A stretch of 64,000 bases of DNA from Diphasiastrum complanatum (Eukaryota; Streptophyta; Lycopodiopsida; Lycopodiales; Lycopodiaceae). Of the stretch, positions 11,001 through 20,089 are shown piece after piece (position 1 is the stretch's first letter; every line of letters starts with the position of its first letter). The stretch is taken from the NCBI GenBank assembly GCA_029204225.1, contig CM055108.1, forward strand, positions 18,077,779-18,141,778, given 5' to 3'. A model generated the notes under the pieces. The model made no database searches, had not been told where the DNA came from, and saw only the letters and a list, made by a program, of their open reading frames with translations. Both the position numbers and the translations under genes were made by a program.

Positions 11001-14000
11001 ATGAAGTTCTTTGGTTAGGGTTTACCCACCTTATGTATGAAGCTTGTGATCATAGATCGATTCAATAAGAACTTGAATATGCTCTTCTCATCCTTTGTAC
11101 AGTGGTCACTTGAATATGCTCTTCTCATCCTTTGTACAGTGGTCACCAATATGCCTTGAGGATCAAAGACTTGAACAAAGAATCTGCATCCATTGACGAG
11201 CCCATCAAGGCAAATGAGTTGGTGAAAGTTGTATTGCATCTAATTATGCTAATCTTACTCAATCATATGTCATAATAAGTAATTTGCCTACCTTCAATCA
11301 ACTCCAAGGAGTATTGGTGGTTGAGGAGAGTAGACAACGCAAGTCAAGGCTCGATTGGAGAAACTCTCTATCAAGAGCAAATGCAAGCCCGAGTGGAAGG
11401 GATCATGCTTCAAGAAGAACTAGAAAATGGATGGGAATTATCTATCTTCACCTTCGCCATCTCCATCTTCATTTTCATCAATTAAACACAAGGCAAAGAA
11501 GGACAAATATAAAGTGAAGTGATACTATTGTAGAAAGTTGAGACACTATGCATTTGAGTGTTTCAAAAGTATAAATGCACAAGAACAAGGGCAAGCTAAT
11601 ATGATAAAGGAGGAAGAGGAAAGTGATCATAAGATTTTCCTCATAAGGTCAAACTTTTCACAAGTCAAAAGGGAATTTTGATCCATGGTAGATTGATAGT
11701 GGGGCATGCTCACGTATGTCCAAAAAGAGAGAGTCCTTCTCACACCTTTCACCCTATGAAGGACCCATAAACTACATATACAACAAATGATGTTGTGTAA
11801 GATCCAAGGAGTTAGATCCATATCTATTTGCTTAGGATCCTTCCAAAAGACAAAGTTGGAAGGTGTTTTGTTTAATCCTAGCATCACTAGCTAGTTGTCC
11901 ACCCAAAGTGTGGTAGAAAGAAACAGCAAGTCAATTGGGTAACATTTCTTACTACTTAAGAAGAAAATCAAAACAGGCTCCAAACCTTCGTTTTTCATTA
12001 GAGGTTCATGTTCTTTGTTCATTGCTTCACACCATTCATCCTTTTGGATTGCATTGGACCTTGACACTTTAGGGTGTCCTTAGTGTTTGAAATGTTCACA
12101 TGGTATCAGAAGTTTGGTTGCTTGATCTTCCAACTTATTCAAGTAATCCAATTGTTTTGTGCAAGATTGAAGAAAAGCTCAACATTGGGAAGCTAGAAAG
12201 GCAATTTGGTGCATGTTCCACAATTTTTGTAATTTCCATTTTGTCATGGAGGGTCCCACAAGTAAGCTTGATCCCCTATTTTCTCTATTCTTGAAAGTTC
12301 CTTATGGGCTATATTTTACCAATATAAAGTCAAATCCAAGTTTGATTTCCATTTAGTAATGATTGTACTGAGGATGCAATATAATGTGTCTCAAAAAACT
12401 AGAGGTTAGATAGTGGAATAGACCAATCAACATCGACGCTTTGCAACAAGTATATATTTATTTCCCATTTTGAACATCTGATGCAAGTGCAGATTCTGAA
12501 AATGCTGGCAAATAGGTCCTTACATCATTAGAGAAAAGAAAAGCTTTGCGAGAATACCAGGTTGTGTGCCTCATCAAAAATTATAATTGAATCTGCCCAC
12601 TGAATCCCACTTAATGAACGCCGGTTTTCTTTGTCGATGAGATAATTGTATGGTAGGAAGAGAATATCCGACGAGTTATGAAGCTCGCGTGAAACAAAGT
12701 ATGGGCAACTGCAACATGGATCACCAACAGATAGGTTTCATGACTAGCTCAAGTAGCAAAAACAAGTTCTTTGATTTGATTCTAATTTCTAACGAACCAA
12801 TAATATGAGATAATATTATTGCACCCAATGTGACAGATGCTACAGAGTGTGCAATGTAGCTTCCAGCTTGCCACTTCAGAAAACAATCATTAGAGTAAAA
12901 TCTTAAACTTGCTCAGTGAGTCAGTAGAAAGTAGAAAGATTATTCTAAAAAATCTCACTTAAGGTAGTTTGCACATACGGTCCATGTGACTTGCCAATAT
13001 TCACAAGATCCTCTATATCAATTGGCTCTTCCCCTAGTTCTGGATGTGTCCTGAGGTAATCTGAAAGATCATGAACAAAATACATGATGGTTAACGCAAA
13101 GTCAGACTGCTCAGACAAATTCGTCTTCAGTAGAAAATTACAAAACATAAATGGTTTCTAGATTGTGCAATAACCACTGCTAAATTCCCATGTCAACACA
13201 GTACATTACTATTTGAACAAAGGTCCAACCTTTCCTGCAAAAAAGAAGACAAGAAATTACCAGCTACACGTAGATAATGTGAGCAAGACCGGGACTTGCA
13301 TAGGGAACGACAAGCATGAGTTTGAGCTCTTCCGTTCATACTACGTACGTCCTTGTGTATACACATCTGCTCTCTTGAGCCCAGAACCACCATCTTTGGC
13401 CTGAAGTAAAGAGTTTCACTCATTTAAAGATTTGCAGACAGACGTTAAGCTACATTGGAACTAACAGACTATAATCAGAAATAAACTCTTAATGATATCA
13501 CAGTACGCATTCTTCCACAAAAGGATCAAAAAAGAGAAATTTTGGAGCTAATTTGACTGTTAAACCTCGTATATATGCTGTTGCTGGGCAATGCACACAA
13601 CAGAAATAAATAAATCCAGCTAGTCGGAAGACAACCAGCTTTCAAACATCTTTACTGCTCAGACATTCAGGTTGCTTACATTGAAAGAATAAAGTACTGC
13701 ATAAAATTCAGAGTATGGTCATGGACCTGTAAACGGTTGCTTTCAACTCTCTAATAACTTGTTGCAGCTGGCTGTGTGTACGGGATGCATAGATTATTGG
13801 CGCCATCCTAGGCTTGACGAGTTCTGGCGATTGGCTTAACTTGAATTGACTGCTTCCACTTGACTGAAGCTGATCTACAGGCTGTCCAGCATGTTGTAAA
13901 GAAGAAGACTTATACTTTCTCCAAGCCAAGGTTGCACAGAGTAAGCATAAGGTTTTCCCAGTACCGGTAGGGCTTTCCAGCAACGCATTATGACACTGTA

Positions 14001-14257
14001 TTTGCAATTGCAAAAACCTATCTGAAAAACTGACTTGCACTAAATAAAGAGTCAAGGAAGCAAAAATTAAACTGAATAACATGTCTTTATCAGCACAAGG
14101 TTGAAAAGATAATTCTGCTTCGTTAAAAAAAATTAAAGATAAATGACAGATTCACCTTCTGAAGGGAAAAAATAACGCGCTCCATGTACACAAGCTGGCA
14201 GTCGTAAGCATCATAAGGGAATTCCACATCGATCCCCCCTATTTTGTACGTTGGCAT
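4915..14257 (-). CDS. RTEL1: RTEL1 DNA helicase, N-terminal part
   Basis: RTEL1 is an ATP-dependent 5'-3' DNA helicase of the XPD/FANCJ Fe-S family, acting in the nucleus to unwind D-loops and G-quadruplexes and so limit recombination and protect telomeres. Six exons join in frame: 14257-14156, 13995-13727, 13400-13261, 13060-12979, 12708-12558 and 5077-4915, giving 302 codons plus one base. Visible motifs are the start MPTYKIGGIDVEFPYDAYDC, Walker A ESPTGTGKT (exon 2), motif Ia ASRTHSQLQQVI, Fe-S-type cysteines (QMCIH, CRSLC, RSCSHY, GPCPYF; exons 3-5) and the DEAH box (exon 5). All introns are GT-AG. An in-frame TAG lies 21 bases upstream of the ATG. The remaining C-terminal two thirds lie left of the window. 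Confidence 0.93.
5266..5691 (+). repeat. Gypsy 5' LTR (in RTEL1 intron 5)
   Basis: Aligns over about 400 bases with 10487-10886. Shared blocks include AGTCCATGCATA near the start, AATGACAAAGACATTCATTAG in the middle and GTTCATGATATTCAT near the end. It ends in CA directly before a primer site. The first 15 bases have diverged from the TGTT start kept in the right copy. Confidence 0.8.
5692..5703 (+). other. Gypsy primer binding site (mutated)
   Basis: TGGCATCATAGC lies directly after the LTR end CA; it matches the initiator Met tRNA site TGGTATCAGAGC at ten of twelve positions. Confidence 0.65.
6013..6768. mobile_element. Non-autonomous hAT element, 756 bp
   Basis: The element starts CATAGTTG and ends CAACTATG, an exact 8-base terminal inverted repeat. 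It is flanked by perfect 8-bp target duplications GTTACAGC (6005-6012 and 6769-6776), the length produced by hAT transposases. The subterminal regions carry palindromes of type GAAACRYGTTTC on both sides (about 6033-6044, 6070-6081, 6745-6756). No transposase frame is present, so it would need one supplied from elsewhere. It sits inside the Gypsy element and is the younger of the two. Confidence 0.8.
6361..6385. other. GC hairpin with poly-C loop
   Basis: CTGTCGCCG and CGGCGACAG pair perfectly around a seven-base C-rich loop. They are followed by runs of eight G and seven C up to about 6410. The structure lies in the interior of the hAT element and is far more GC-rich than its surroundings. 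Function unknown. Confidence 0.7.
7130..7660 (+). pseudogene. Gypsy reverse transcriptase remnant
   Basis: Successive frames give YRLSRKQAKVRHMV (about 7208-7250), then VDYCTLNHLTIGDRHPIPY and FSKIDLYFRYRQIGIHLGDE (7343-7500), which match the Gypsy RT blocks around VDYRALN and KIDLRSGYHQI. Motif C follows only as traces near 7625. Several shifts. Confidence 0.75.
7766..8170 (+). pseudogene. Gypsy RNase H remnant
   Basis: The frame at 7779-8069 has LLRKDVTLDWTASCRDAFAH, the connection domain that precedes RNase H in Gypsy pol, then GALLGQDS in place of the usual GAVLxQ. The catalytic Asp of TDAS is not preserved. Confidence 0.65.
8420..8800 (+). pseudogene. Gypsy integrase remnant
   Basis: Fragments in three frames: WPRTNRTGPTCLACTFCVRN (end of the zinc domain), ISMDFTIDFLKS (first catalytic Asp) and FHLHGLPQSILVAR, where the second catalytic Asp has been lost. 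Confidence 0.6.
9767..10048 (+). pseudogene. Gypsy C-terminal chromodomain-like tail
   Basis: The frame contains ILQFFIQWVSRPIDEATKE at about 9893-9950, close to the xxLVKWxGxPxxEATWE signature of Gypsy chromodomains. Just before it, QMLEKLNHVTY in another frame recalls the post-integrase GPF/Y region. Moderately sure. Confidence 0.5.
10476..10486 (+). other. Gypsy polypurine tract
   Basis: AATAGGGGAG directly before the TGTTATG start of the 3' LTR, the expected plus-strand priming site. Confidence 0.65.
10487..10886 (+). repeat. Gypsy 3' LTR
   Basis: Starts TGTTATGTATAGC after the polypurine tract and aligns with 5266-5691. The right end is approximate because the last 30 bases differ between the copies. 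TATTATAAATAG near 10790 may be its TATA box. Confidence 0.75.
10890..12300 (+). mobile_element. Copia debris in RTEL1 intron 5
   Basis: Mixed Copia remains. On the plus strand: FNQLQGVLVVEESR of gag (11290), a zinc knuckle YYCRKLRHYAFEC (about 11520-11560) whose first Cys codon is now a stop, and the protease motif IDSGACSRMSK (about 11692). On the minus strand at 11955-12062: WCEAMNKEHEPLMKNEG, the start of Copia RT. At 12101 TGGTATCAGA after ..TTCACA looks like a third element's LTR end plus primer site. The strands conflict, so at least two insertions are mixed here. Confidence 0.6.
11071..11144. repeat. Perfect 37-bp tandem duplication
   Basis: ACTTGAATATGCTCTTCTCA and the following 17 bases occur twice head to tail without a difference (11071-11107, 11108-11144), within Copia gag-like sequence. 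This is a recent local duplication. Confidence 0.9.
12558..12708 (-). CDS. RTEL1: RTEL1 exon 5 (DEAH box)
   Basis: 151 bases between acceptor GTTGCAG and donor GTATTC. Encodes CPYFVSREL, then LPYNYLID and IIIFDEAHNL (motif II). The donor opens a 7.5-kb intron. Confidence 0.92.
12979..13060 (-). CDS. RTEL1: RTEL1 exon 4
   Basis: 82 bases between acceptor TCTTTCAG and donor GTATGT. Encodes DYLRTHPELGEEPIDIEDLV, the conserved DIEDLV block. Confidence 0.92.
13261..13400 (-). CDS. RTEL1: RTEL1 exon 3 (Fe-S region)
   Basis: 140 bases between acceptor ACTTCAG and donor GTAATT. The split Arg codon from exon 2 is completed here. Contains VVLGSREQMCIH and a cysteine-rich stretch CRSLCKSRSC expected for the Fe-S cluster. 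Confidence 0.92.
13727..13995 (-). CDS. RTEL1: RTEL1 exon 2 (Walker A)
   Basis: 269 bases between acceptor ..ATACAG and donor GTCCAT. It contains LLESPTGTGKTLCLLCATLA (ATP-binding motif I) and IIYASRTHSQLQQVIREL (motif Ia). Confidence 0.93.
14156..14257 (-). CDS. RTEL1: RTEL1 exon 1 (coding start)
   Basis: 34 codons from ATG at 14257 to CAG AAG before the donor GTGAAT. The protein starts MPTYKIGGIDVEFPYDAYDC, the conserved first block (Q-motif region) of RTEL1. Confidence 0.93.
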
Positions 14258-15247
14258 TGTGAATCTTCTTGTATCCCTCTAATCACCAATAGGTTTAGAA
14301 GGATTATTTATGATTAAGTGTGACTCCATGTATATCGCAAAAACCTCCTGTAATGCTCGTGGAACGTTTGCCTTGACTCATAATTGATTGCAGATTGTGC
14401 ACTAGAAGGCAGAAACGTGTGAAACAATCATGATAGTTTGATTTTTTCAACATCCTGCATGAGATAGACTCGCCAGTACCTTGAGCGAACTAAACAGTCC
14501 CTGCTCTGAAGGGTTGCCAAATCCGGTATTTCATCTCAGTCAAAGTCACCTTTCATCAATCTCAAGAATTCGATAAAAATTAATAACATATGGAGGAATT
14601 TTGCGTCTAATGTAAGCTAATCAATGCAAGAGTTGTAGAACGCATTGAGAAAATCCAAAAACAATGAAATAAAAATCAGTGACATATTGAAGAATTTTTC
14701 ATCTTCTGGAAGCTAAACAGTGCAATGTATAACAAGGTGCAGTGCTGTAGTGACGCATTAAGAAAATCCAAAACTAAAATACTCATCATGCCGCTTTCGG
14801 ATTGCTTTATCTCCATTCAATGCCATATGATTCTCAAGTTCAGCGCATGACAGATTCTATGGCGCCATTTTCATATGGAACTTTACATACACCTCAGAAT
14901 CAACTCATGTTCATCAACTAAAACCACTTGAGAACCAACTCAAAAGACATACACCACCACAGCTACCAAAGGAACATCACAAGGTAGCCAGTACCTGGAA
15001 GTAGCAAGGCAATGTGCATGCTACCGAAATCACTAAAGGTGCTTCGGCAACAGCAAAAGCAGAGATCATTCCTCGGAAAGCTCGATTCAGCCTTGCGATT
15101 CTACAGCTTTCCCTGCACCAGCAGCAGTTCCGCCATCGCCCTGTCTCGTCCTTACGGCAAAGGCGAAGGAAGATTGATGATACAAGGTGGAGGCAGCATC
15201 GCTACGATCGTTGTTTGCTCTTCCTTTTTCTCTTTTCTTTGTTTTTC

Positions 15248-15279
<32 letters not shown>

Positions 15280-15450
15280 ACGCAATTTCCCTCCAAATGG
15301 TCATAAAATACGTTATATTTTGCATATGAAGATGTTCCTTGTGAGCCAAGCTTCACTTTCAAGGCCCAAACTAAAATTTTTTATGCCCCAAACTCTTTCC
15401 CATTCCCTTTTCCTATAATCAATTTTTTATTCCTTTTTTTTTTTTTTTTT
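14258..15450 (-). promoter_or_regulatory. RTEL1 upstream region / 5' UTR
   Basis: No coding sequence found. On the gene's strand an in-frame TAG stands 21 bases before the ATG. A (CT)13 run on the gene strand (15254-15279) resembles the pyrimidine patches common in plant core promoters and 5' UTRs. No convincing TATA box. The transcription start cannot be placed from sequence alone. Confidence 0.35.
15254..15279. repeat. (GA)n microsatellite
   Basis: About 13 uninterrupted GA units on the plus strand, upstream of RTEL1. Confidence 0.95.
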
Positions 15451-16247
15451 GAGAGGAAAGCGTGCCGCTTCTCTCCGCGGAATCTCGAGTGTGTGTATCT
15501 TTCCTTTTTTTTCATAAATTTTTACATGCACCTTCGAGATTCGAGATGTTGGAAGATGCATGTAGAATTTAACTATTTTTACGTGCACCTTTCACTCGGA
15601 ACGTTCTGGTTAAAAAAAAAATTAAAATTTCACACCAAGGAGATCACGTTCTCTGCCCTCCCGCAACGGAAGGTGCATGCAAAAAAAATTTATGGCAAAA
15701 AACCTAACAAAAGTTCCCATGCTCAGGAAATCAAATCTTCATCCATTCTACAATGGGAAGGGCCTTCCGCCTCAGGGCTACTGCACTCTAACGAAGGCCT
15801 TTCCCAAGCGCGGAAGGACGCCTCCATGGGCAGATCCACCTATGGAAGGGCGTGCGCCCTCGGCAATGCTCAAGAAACTTCTTTTGAGTCACCCTAAACC
15901 CTAATTTTATAAAAATTCTCAATTTTTTTGGAGACGTTTACTTATAAAAAGGTATATATGCTTCTATAAATAATCGTCAAACATTTTACGATGGCAATTT
16001 TTGAGAAAATTTGTCGGTTCCATTCTTATAGTTTGCCACCTTTTCGGAGCACTGGCCCTTGGGCAGCGGACGTCCTTTTTGGGCAGAACTCCCTTCAAGG
16101 GCGCACACCCTTCTTGGGGAACACGCCCTCGGAGGGTATTTTCTCCCCCAAGACTCTTGACCCTCTTAATTGAACACGGGAAAGGCCAAGTGTTTCTCCC
16201 TGCAAGGACCCCTTGCTTAAGGGTCTTACATTTCAAGGACTATCATG
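15451..16247. other. Unassigned block with GC-rich segments
   Basis: AT-rich sequence with two GC-richer islands (about 15750-15880 and 16030-16230) in which GGAAGGGCG, CCTTCAAGGGCGC and CGCCCTCGG-like words recur. Open frames of 134 and 95 codons exist, but they are Pro/Gly/Arg-rich, overlap each other on both strands and show no family I know. Probably part of an unidentified repeat. Confidence 0.4.
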
Positions 16248-17188
16248 TGTCGGGGAAATACGGTGCAGAGTCCGACGACTCGGACTAGTCAAACAATCGA
16301 ACCAGAACGATCCTACTACTGCACGAAGGCAATGGTCGATCGATTCCCTCGGTGCGTGCACTACCACAAGGGTAGGCGAACACAAGATTAAAGTAGAGCT
16401 TAATTGCGCGGTTGATTTGCAGAAGCGGAAGAGCAGACAATCAGACAAAGTAGTAAGAAAGTCAGACATGAAAACGAAATAGCTTAAACATACAATTCTG
16501 ACAAGAACTTTGAACACAATGAAAGACAATGATTGATTCAAATTAATGTATAGAAATACAAGTCACATTGCTGCTATGAGCACAAGACAATAGCGGGCGA
16601 AACCGCGTGCTCAAGAAGCTAGGCTATGAGCTTATTACTAACAATTTGTCTAAAAGAAAGAATCGATACGTAAAAGCATCTACAATGTCTGTCTCTCTGT
16701 AAATCACTATATTTGATTCACTTACTTCAGTTACTTAATTGGATTACAATGGTCATCTATATACAATTTACATTTGTGCAGATGAGTTACAAAGAAGATG
16801 GCGTGGAGCCGTTGTGCCGTTTGGAGGAGATTGTGGCTATTGTTGTCATTGTCCAAGTCCTTGCACAGTACAGGAAGTGGGCGTGAGAAGGCCTTGACTA
16901 TTTGAAGTTGAGCTAGTTGCTGTCGTGGCCAATTAAGTTGGAGTAAGTCGATATGTCGAACAAGTCGGGTTTCCCCGATATGTCGGTTGAGAGGACAAGT
17001 CGGACTCCCCGATAAGTCGGGCTCCCTGATAAGTCGGCCAACTCCGACAAGTCGAGCGTCATTCTCTTGTCTCTCTTCAATAATAGAGTATTTCTGCAGA
17101 CTGTGCGACAATGCATGTAAAATTGCAACGATATGAATAAAACTAGATTAATATGGGATTTAAGAGAGTAGAGGAGATAAATCCAACA
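16248..17188 (-). repeat. Copia 3' LTR, 941 bp
   Basis: On the minus strand it starts TGTTGGATTTATC directly after a polypurine tract and ends CCCCGACA. A TATA-like TGTATATAGATG lies near 16755. At 16940-17055 the motif AAGTCGG with CCCCGATA recurs about six times on the plus strand. The right end (17060-17188) is repeated at about 25080-25215, which supports LTR identity. The left end is set at the TG/CA boundary. Confidence 0.7.
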
Positions 17189-17199
17189 CACCCCCCTTA
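17189..17199 (-). other. Copia polypurine tract
   Basis: Minus strand TTAAGGGGGGTG directly before the LTR start TGTTGG. Confidence 0.75.
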
Positions 17200-17760
17200 A
17201 TCTGGATACGTGAATGCCTTGATCTTCAGACTAAGCAATGCACAAAAATTGTTGTGTGCATTAATGCTCAATGTCTTGGTAAATACATCTACAATCATGT
17301 CTTGCGTCCGACAGTACGTTAAGCTTATCTGTTTGTCGATAATTTTGCCCTTGACATAGTGATATTGAATTTCGATGTGCTTACTCCTATAGTGAAATCT
17401 AGGGTTGGCCGATAAGGCAATGGCACTATGATTATCACAAAATACAATTGTCGGGGTGTACTGATTCAGACTAATGTCTGACAGTAACTTTCTCAACCAA
17501 AATAGATTAAAAAATAGCAATATACTCTGCTTTGATAGAGGAAAGAGCAATAGAGATTTGCTTACGACTGTTCCAAGAGATAGGACCACCGTTGAGGAAG
17601 AATGCAAATCCATATGTGGACTTACGACTATCTACATCTCATCCCCAACTTGCATCGGAATATCCATTGAGCCGATAGAGATTGTCGTTGTCGACTTTCC
17701 CATAGCAGATGCACTGGTCCATGGTGTTGGATTATTCTCCTTCTTACCAATCGTCTAATC
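17200..17760 (-). pseudogene. Copia RNase H C-terminal region
   Basis: Minus-strand frames carry LYRLNGYSDASWG, RKSTYGFAFFLNGGPISWNS and CDNHSAIALSANPRFHYRSK, ending in DVFTKTLS: the Copia RNase H from its first Asp to its end. Two in-frame stops and a shift near 17500 make it inactive. The upstream part of pol is missing here because the plus-strand Copia at about 17780 is inserted. It probably belongs with 24400-25215. Confidence 0.85.
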
Positions 17761-17779
17761 GGTTTTAATCTTCATCCAT

Positions 17780-18839
17780 TGTTTATCCAGTTCTGCGGAT
17801 TTTTTTTGTGTGTTTACACAGTCTGCCGAATTACAAGTGTTTTTACACAATCTGCAAAATTACACGGAGTTTACGACAGTGTCGCATTTTTCGCCTGACA
17901 GAGATCTCGTGTAAAAATACAGTGTCATCTTTTTCGCATTTTTCGCCTGTCAGGAATCTCGTGCAAATATGCAGGGTCGCATTTTTTGCTTTTTCCAAAG
18001 AGCCTCAAATGTTAAGGAAATGACTCTGGCAAAGTGTGGGACAACCCTAAATGAGATTTAAGGGCACCTTAGCCTTTTTCGTCTTTTTTGCGAAAAATCC
18101 GACACTGTCACTTGTGACTGTTTTAGTTCATTTTTGCAGAGCTACAGTTTTGGTTCATTTATGCAGACAGAACGTTTATGACCAATTTCACCTGTTATCA
18201 GTAATCAATGACAAGGACCGGATGGATGCCAGCAGATCACCAGCCAACTGGCAATCGCAATTGAAGACCTGATTTTTTAGTATAAATAGTTGTACATATT
18301 CATACATAATTCATTGAAAATCAGAATTATCAGCAGTGTTTGAATAGTTAGCTCTCTCTCTCTCTCCTCTCGCCTACAAGTTTGAACACTCTTGAGCATT
18401 CTAGCTCACTTCTTAGAGTTGTTTTTAGAGATTGTTATTGCACTGCTGCTCATCAGCATTGCGCATTAGTCGCTCAGAGATAGCATAGAGTACACGACTT
18501 CAATCCGCAGCTTATTGTGCTCATTTACTTCTGTTTCATTTTGTCTTTATTGCGTTTAGTTTCGTCTCAGACTATATGCGTTTCTGTATTTCTTTGCGAC
18601 TAATTATTTGTCTGATAATCTTTCGATGCTTAATTGTTTGGCTACGTAATCACTGTAGTATTGACGATTTCAAAGTTAGTTACTATAAGTTCAAACGTGA
18701 TTTCTATCACTATTGTCTTGTTTGAAATTGATAGGCGTAATCATGCATTGGAAATATGAAGATAGTTTATTCTGCCATGCACGAAAGGCTTTCGTTTATT
18801 TTCGAACTAGACCTATCTTCTGCATACCACTTTTCGACA
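17780..18839 (+). repeat. Copia 5' LTR (left edge uncertain)
   Basis: The right end is sure: ..TTTTCGACA meets the primer site at 18840. A good TATA box TATAAATAG lies at 18281. Upstream, a 43-bp motif is repeated at 17881-17923 and 17933-17975, perhaps U3 enhancer repeats. The left end is placed only by the end of the minus-strand RNase H and could be up to 100 bases off. Confidence 0.55.
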
Positions 18840-18851
18840 TGGTATCAGAGT
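18840..18851 (+). other. Copia primer binding site
   Basis: TGGTATCAGAGT matches the plant initiator Met tRNA site except the last base, and follows the LTR end ..CGACA. Confidence 0.8.
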
Positions 18852-19045
18852 TGTTTCACTACTTCTTCATCTGATTCCAATATGATATCAGAGCGAAAGC
18901 TCTAATACTTCATATCTTTCGCGATATCAAATTGATATCATACTCTTCGGTTCTTTTCAACCTTTCAGTATCAGAGAATTGATTTCTTATTGTTGGCATT
19001 ACCACATCTTAACATCATCGATACAATCGACAAACTAAGTTCCAG

Positions 19046-19610
19046 ATGGATTCTGAAAGTAAAGCCCATCTTATCATAGACAAGTTGAATGGATCCAATT
19101 ATTATTTGTGGAAATTTAAGATGAAGACCTTGCTAATTGCCAGCGAATTATGGGATGTTGTTACAGGTACAGAAGTAAAACCTAAGGACGACGACTCAAA
19201 GTGGAAATCAAATGATGGTAAAGCTTTTGTGCTTATTATCCTCAGTATATCAGATACACAGATTGGACACATAGCTGAAGCTCAAACATCAAGAGACGTT
19301 TGGGACATTTTGAACTCACTATATGACGTGAGGGACGTAACTACTAAGTTACATCTACGCAGGAAAATCTTCACATTCAAAATGTTTATTGGTGATTCTC
19401 TTCAGAGTCACATGAACTTTTGTAAGAATCTTTTGTAACAGATGGCCACTGTCGGATCAGTCATAGACGATCAAGATGCAATTACGACATTGCTTTCAAG
19501 CTTGCCCTCTACATTTGAGAATTCGGTGATGATCGTATCGACACACTCAGATTTAACTCTTACTATAGTCATCACTATGTTGCTGCAAGAAGACAATAGA
19601 TAAGTCAAGA
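19046..19610 (+). pseudogene. Copia gag (UBN2-type)
   Basis: From ATG 19046 the frame reads LIIDKLNGSNYYLWKFKMKT, ASELWDVVTGTEVKP, SRDVWDILNSLYD and KLHLRRKIFTFKM, the standard order of plant Copia gag, which forms the virus-like particle. A TAA at 19436-19438 stops it after LQSHMNFCKNLL; the same frame then continues with the usual TLLSSLPSTFENSV. So a single early stop truncates an otherwise well-kept gag. Confidence 0.85.
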
Positions 19611-19743
19611 CACTTTGTCTACTTCCTCCTCTCAGGCTCTATTTGTTAACAAAGGCTCGAAGCGACAAAAGCAGAAAAGCTCCAAGAAGGCTGCAACAAA
19701 TCAGAAATAGATTCAAGATCAAGAACAATCATCGAATCCACAG

Positions 19744-20070
19744 TTGAAGAAGAAGATGTTTTGCAGATATTGTAAGTGCAATAACCATAAGATCAAGGAT
19801 TGTCGAATTCTCCAAGCGAAGAACGCAACCAAGCAACCTGATCAACAAGCAAACACATTCTCATCATCTTCCCAAGTCGAAGTGGAAGAAGGCACATTCA
19901 TGGTCAAAGATCAAAGCGCATTTTGGGATGATTCATGGTTTCTGGATTCTGGAAACTCAACATATGACCAATCAACGTGAGATCTTCAACTTCTACACTC
20001 CTTACAACAAGAAAAAATTTGTTTGTCTTGGTGACAATAGTACTCACACTATTAAAGGTGAAGGTACTGT
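19744..20070 (+). pseudogene. Copia zinc knuckle and protease
   Basis: CRYCKCNNHKIKDC is a CCHC nucleic-acid-binding knuckle. About 45 residues later SWFLDSGNS holds the protease DSG active site. A shift near 19960 is followed in another frame by FNFYTPYNKKKFVCLGDNST. The same family is at 24833-25081 on the other strand. Confidence 0.8.
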
Positions 20071-20089
20071 AAGATTGTGATTCCAGCAT

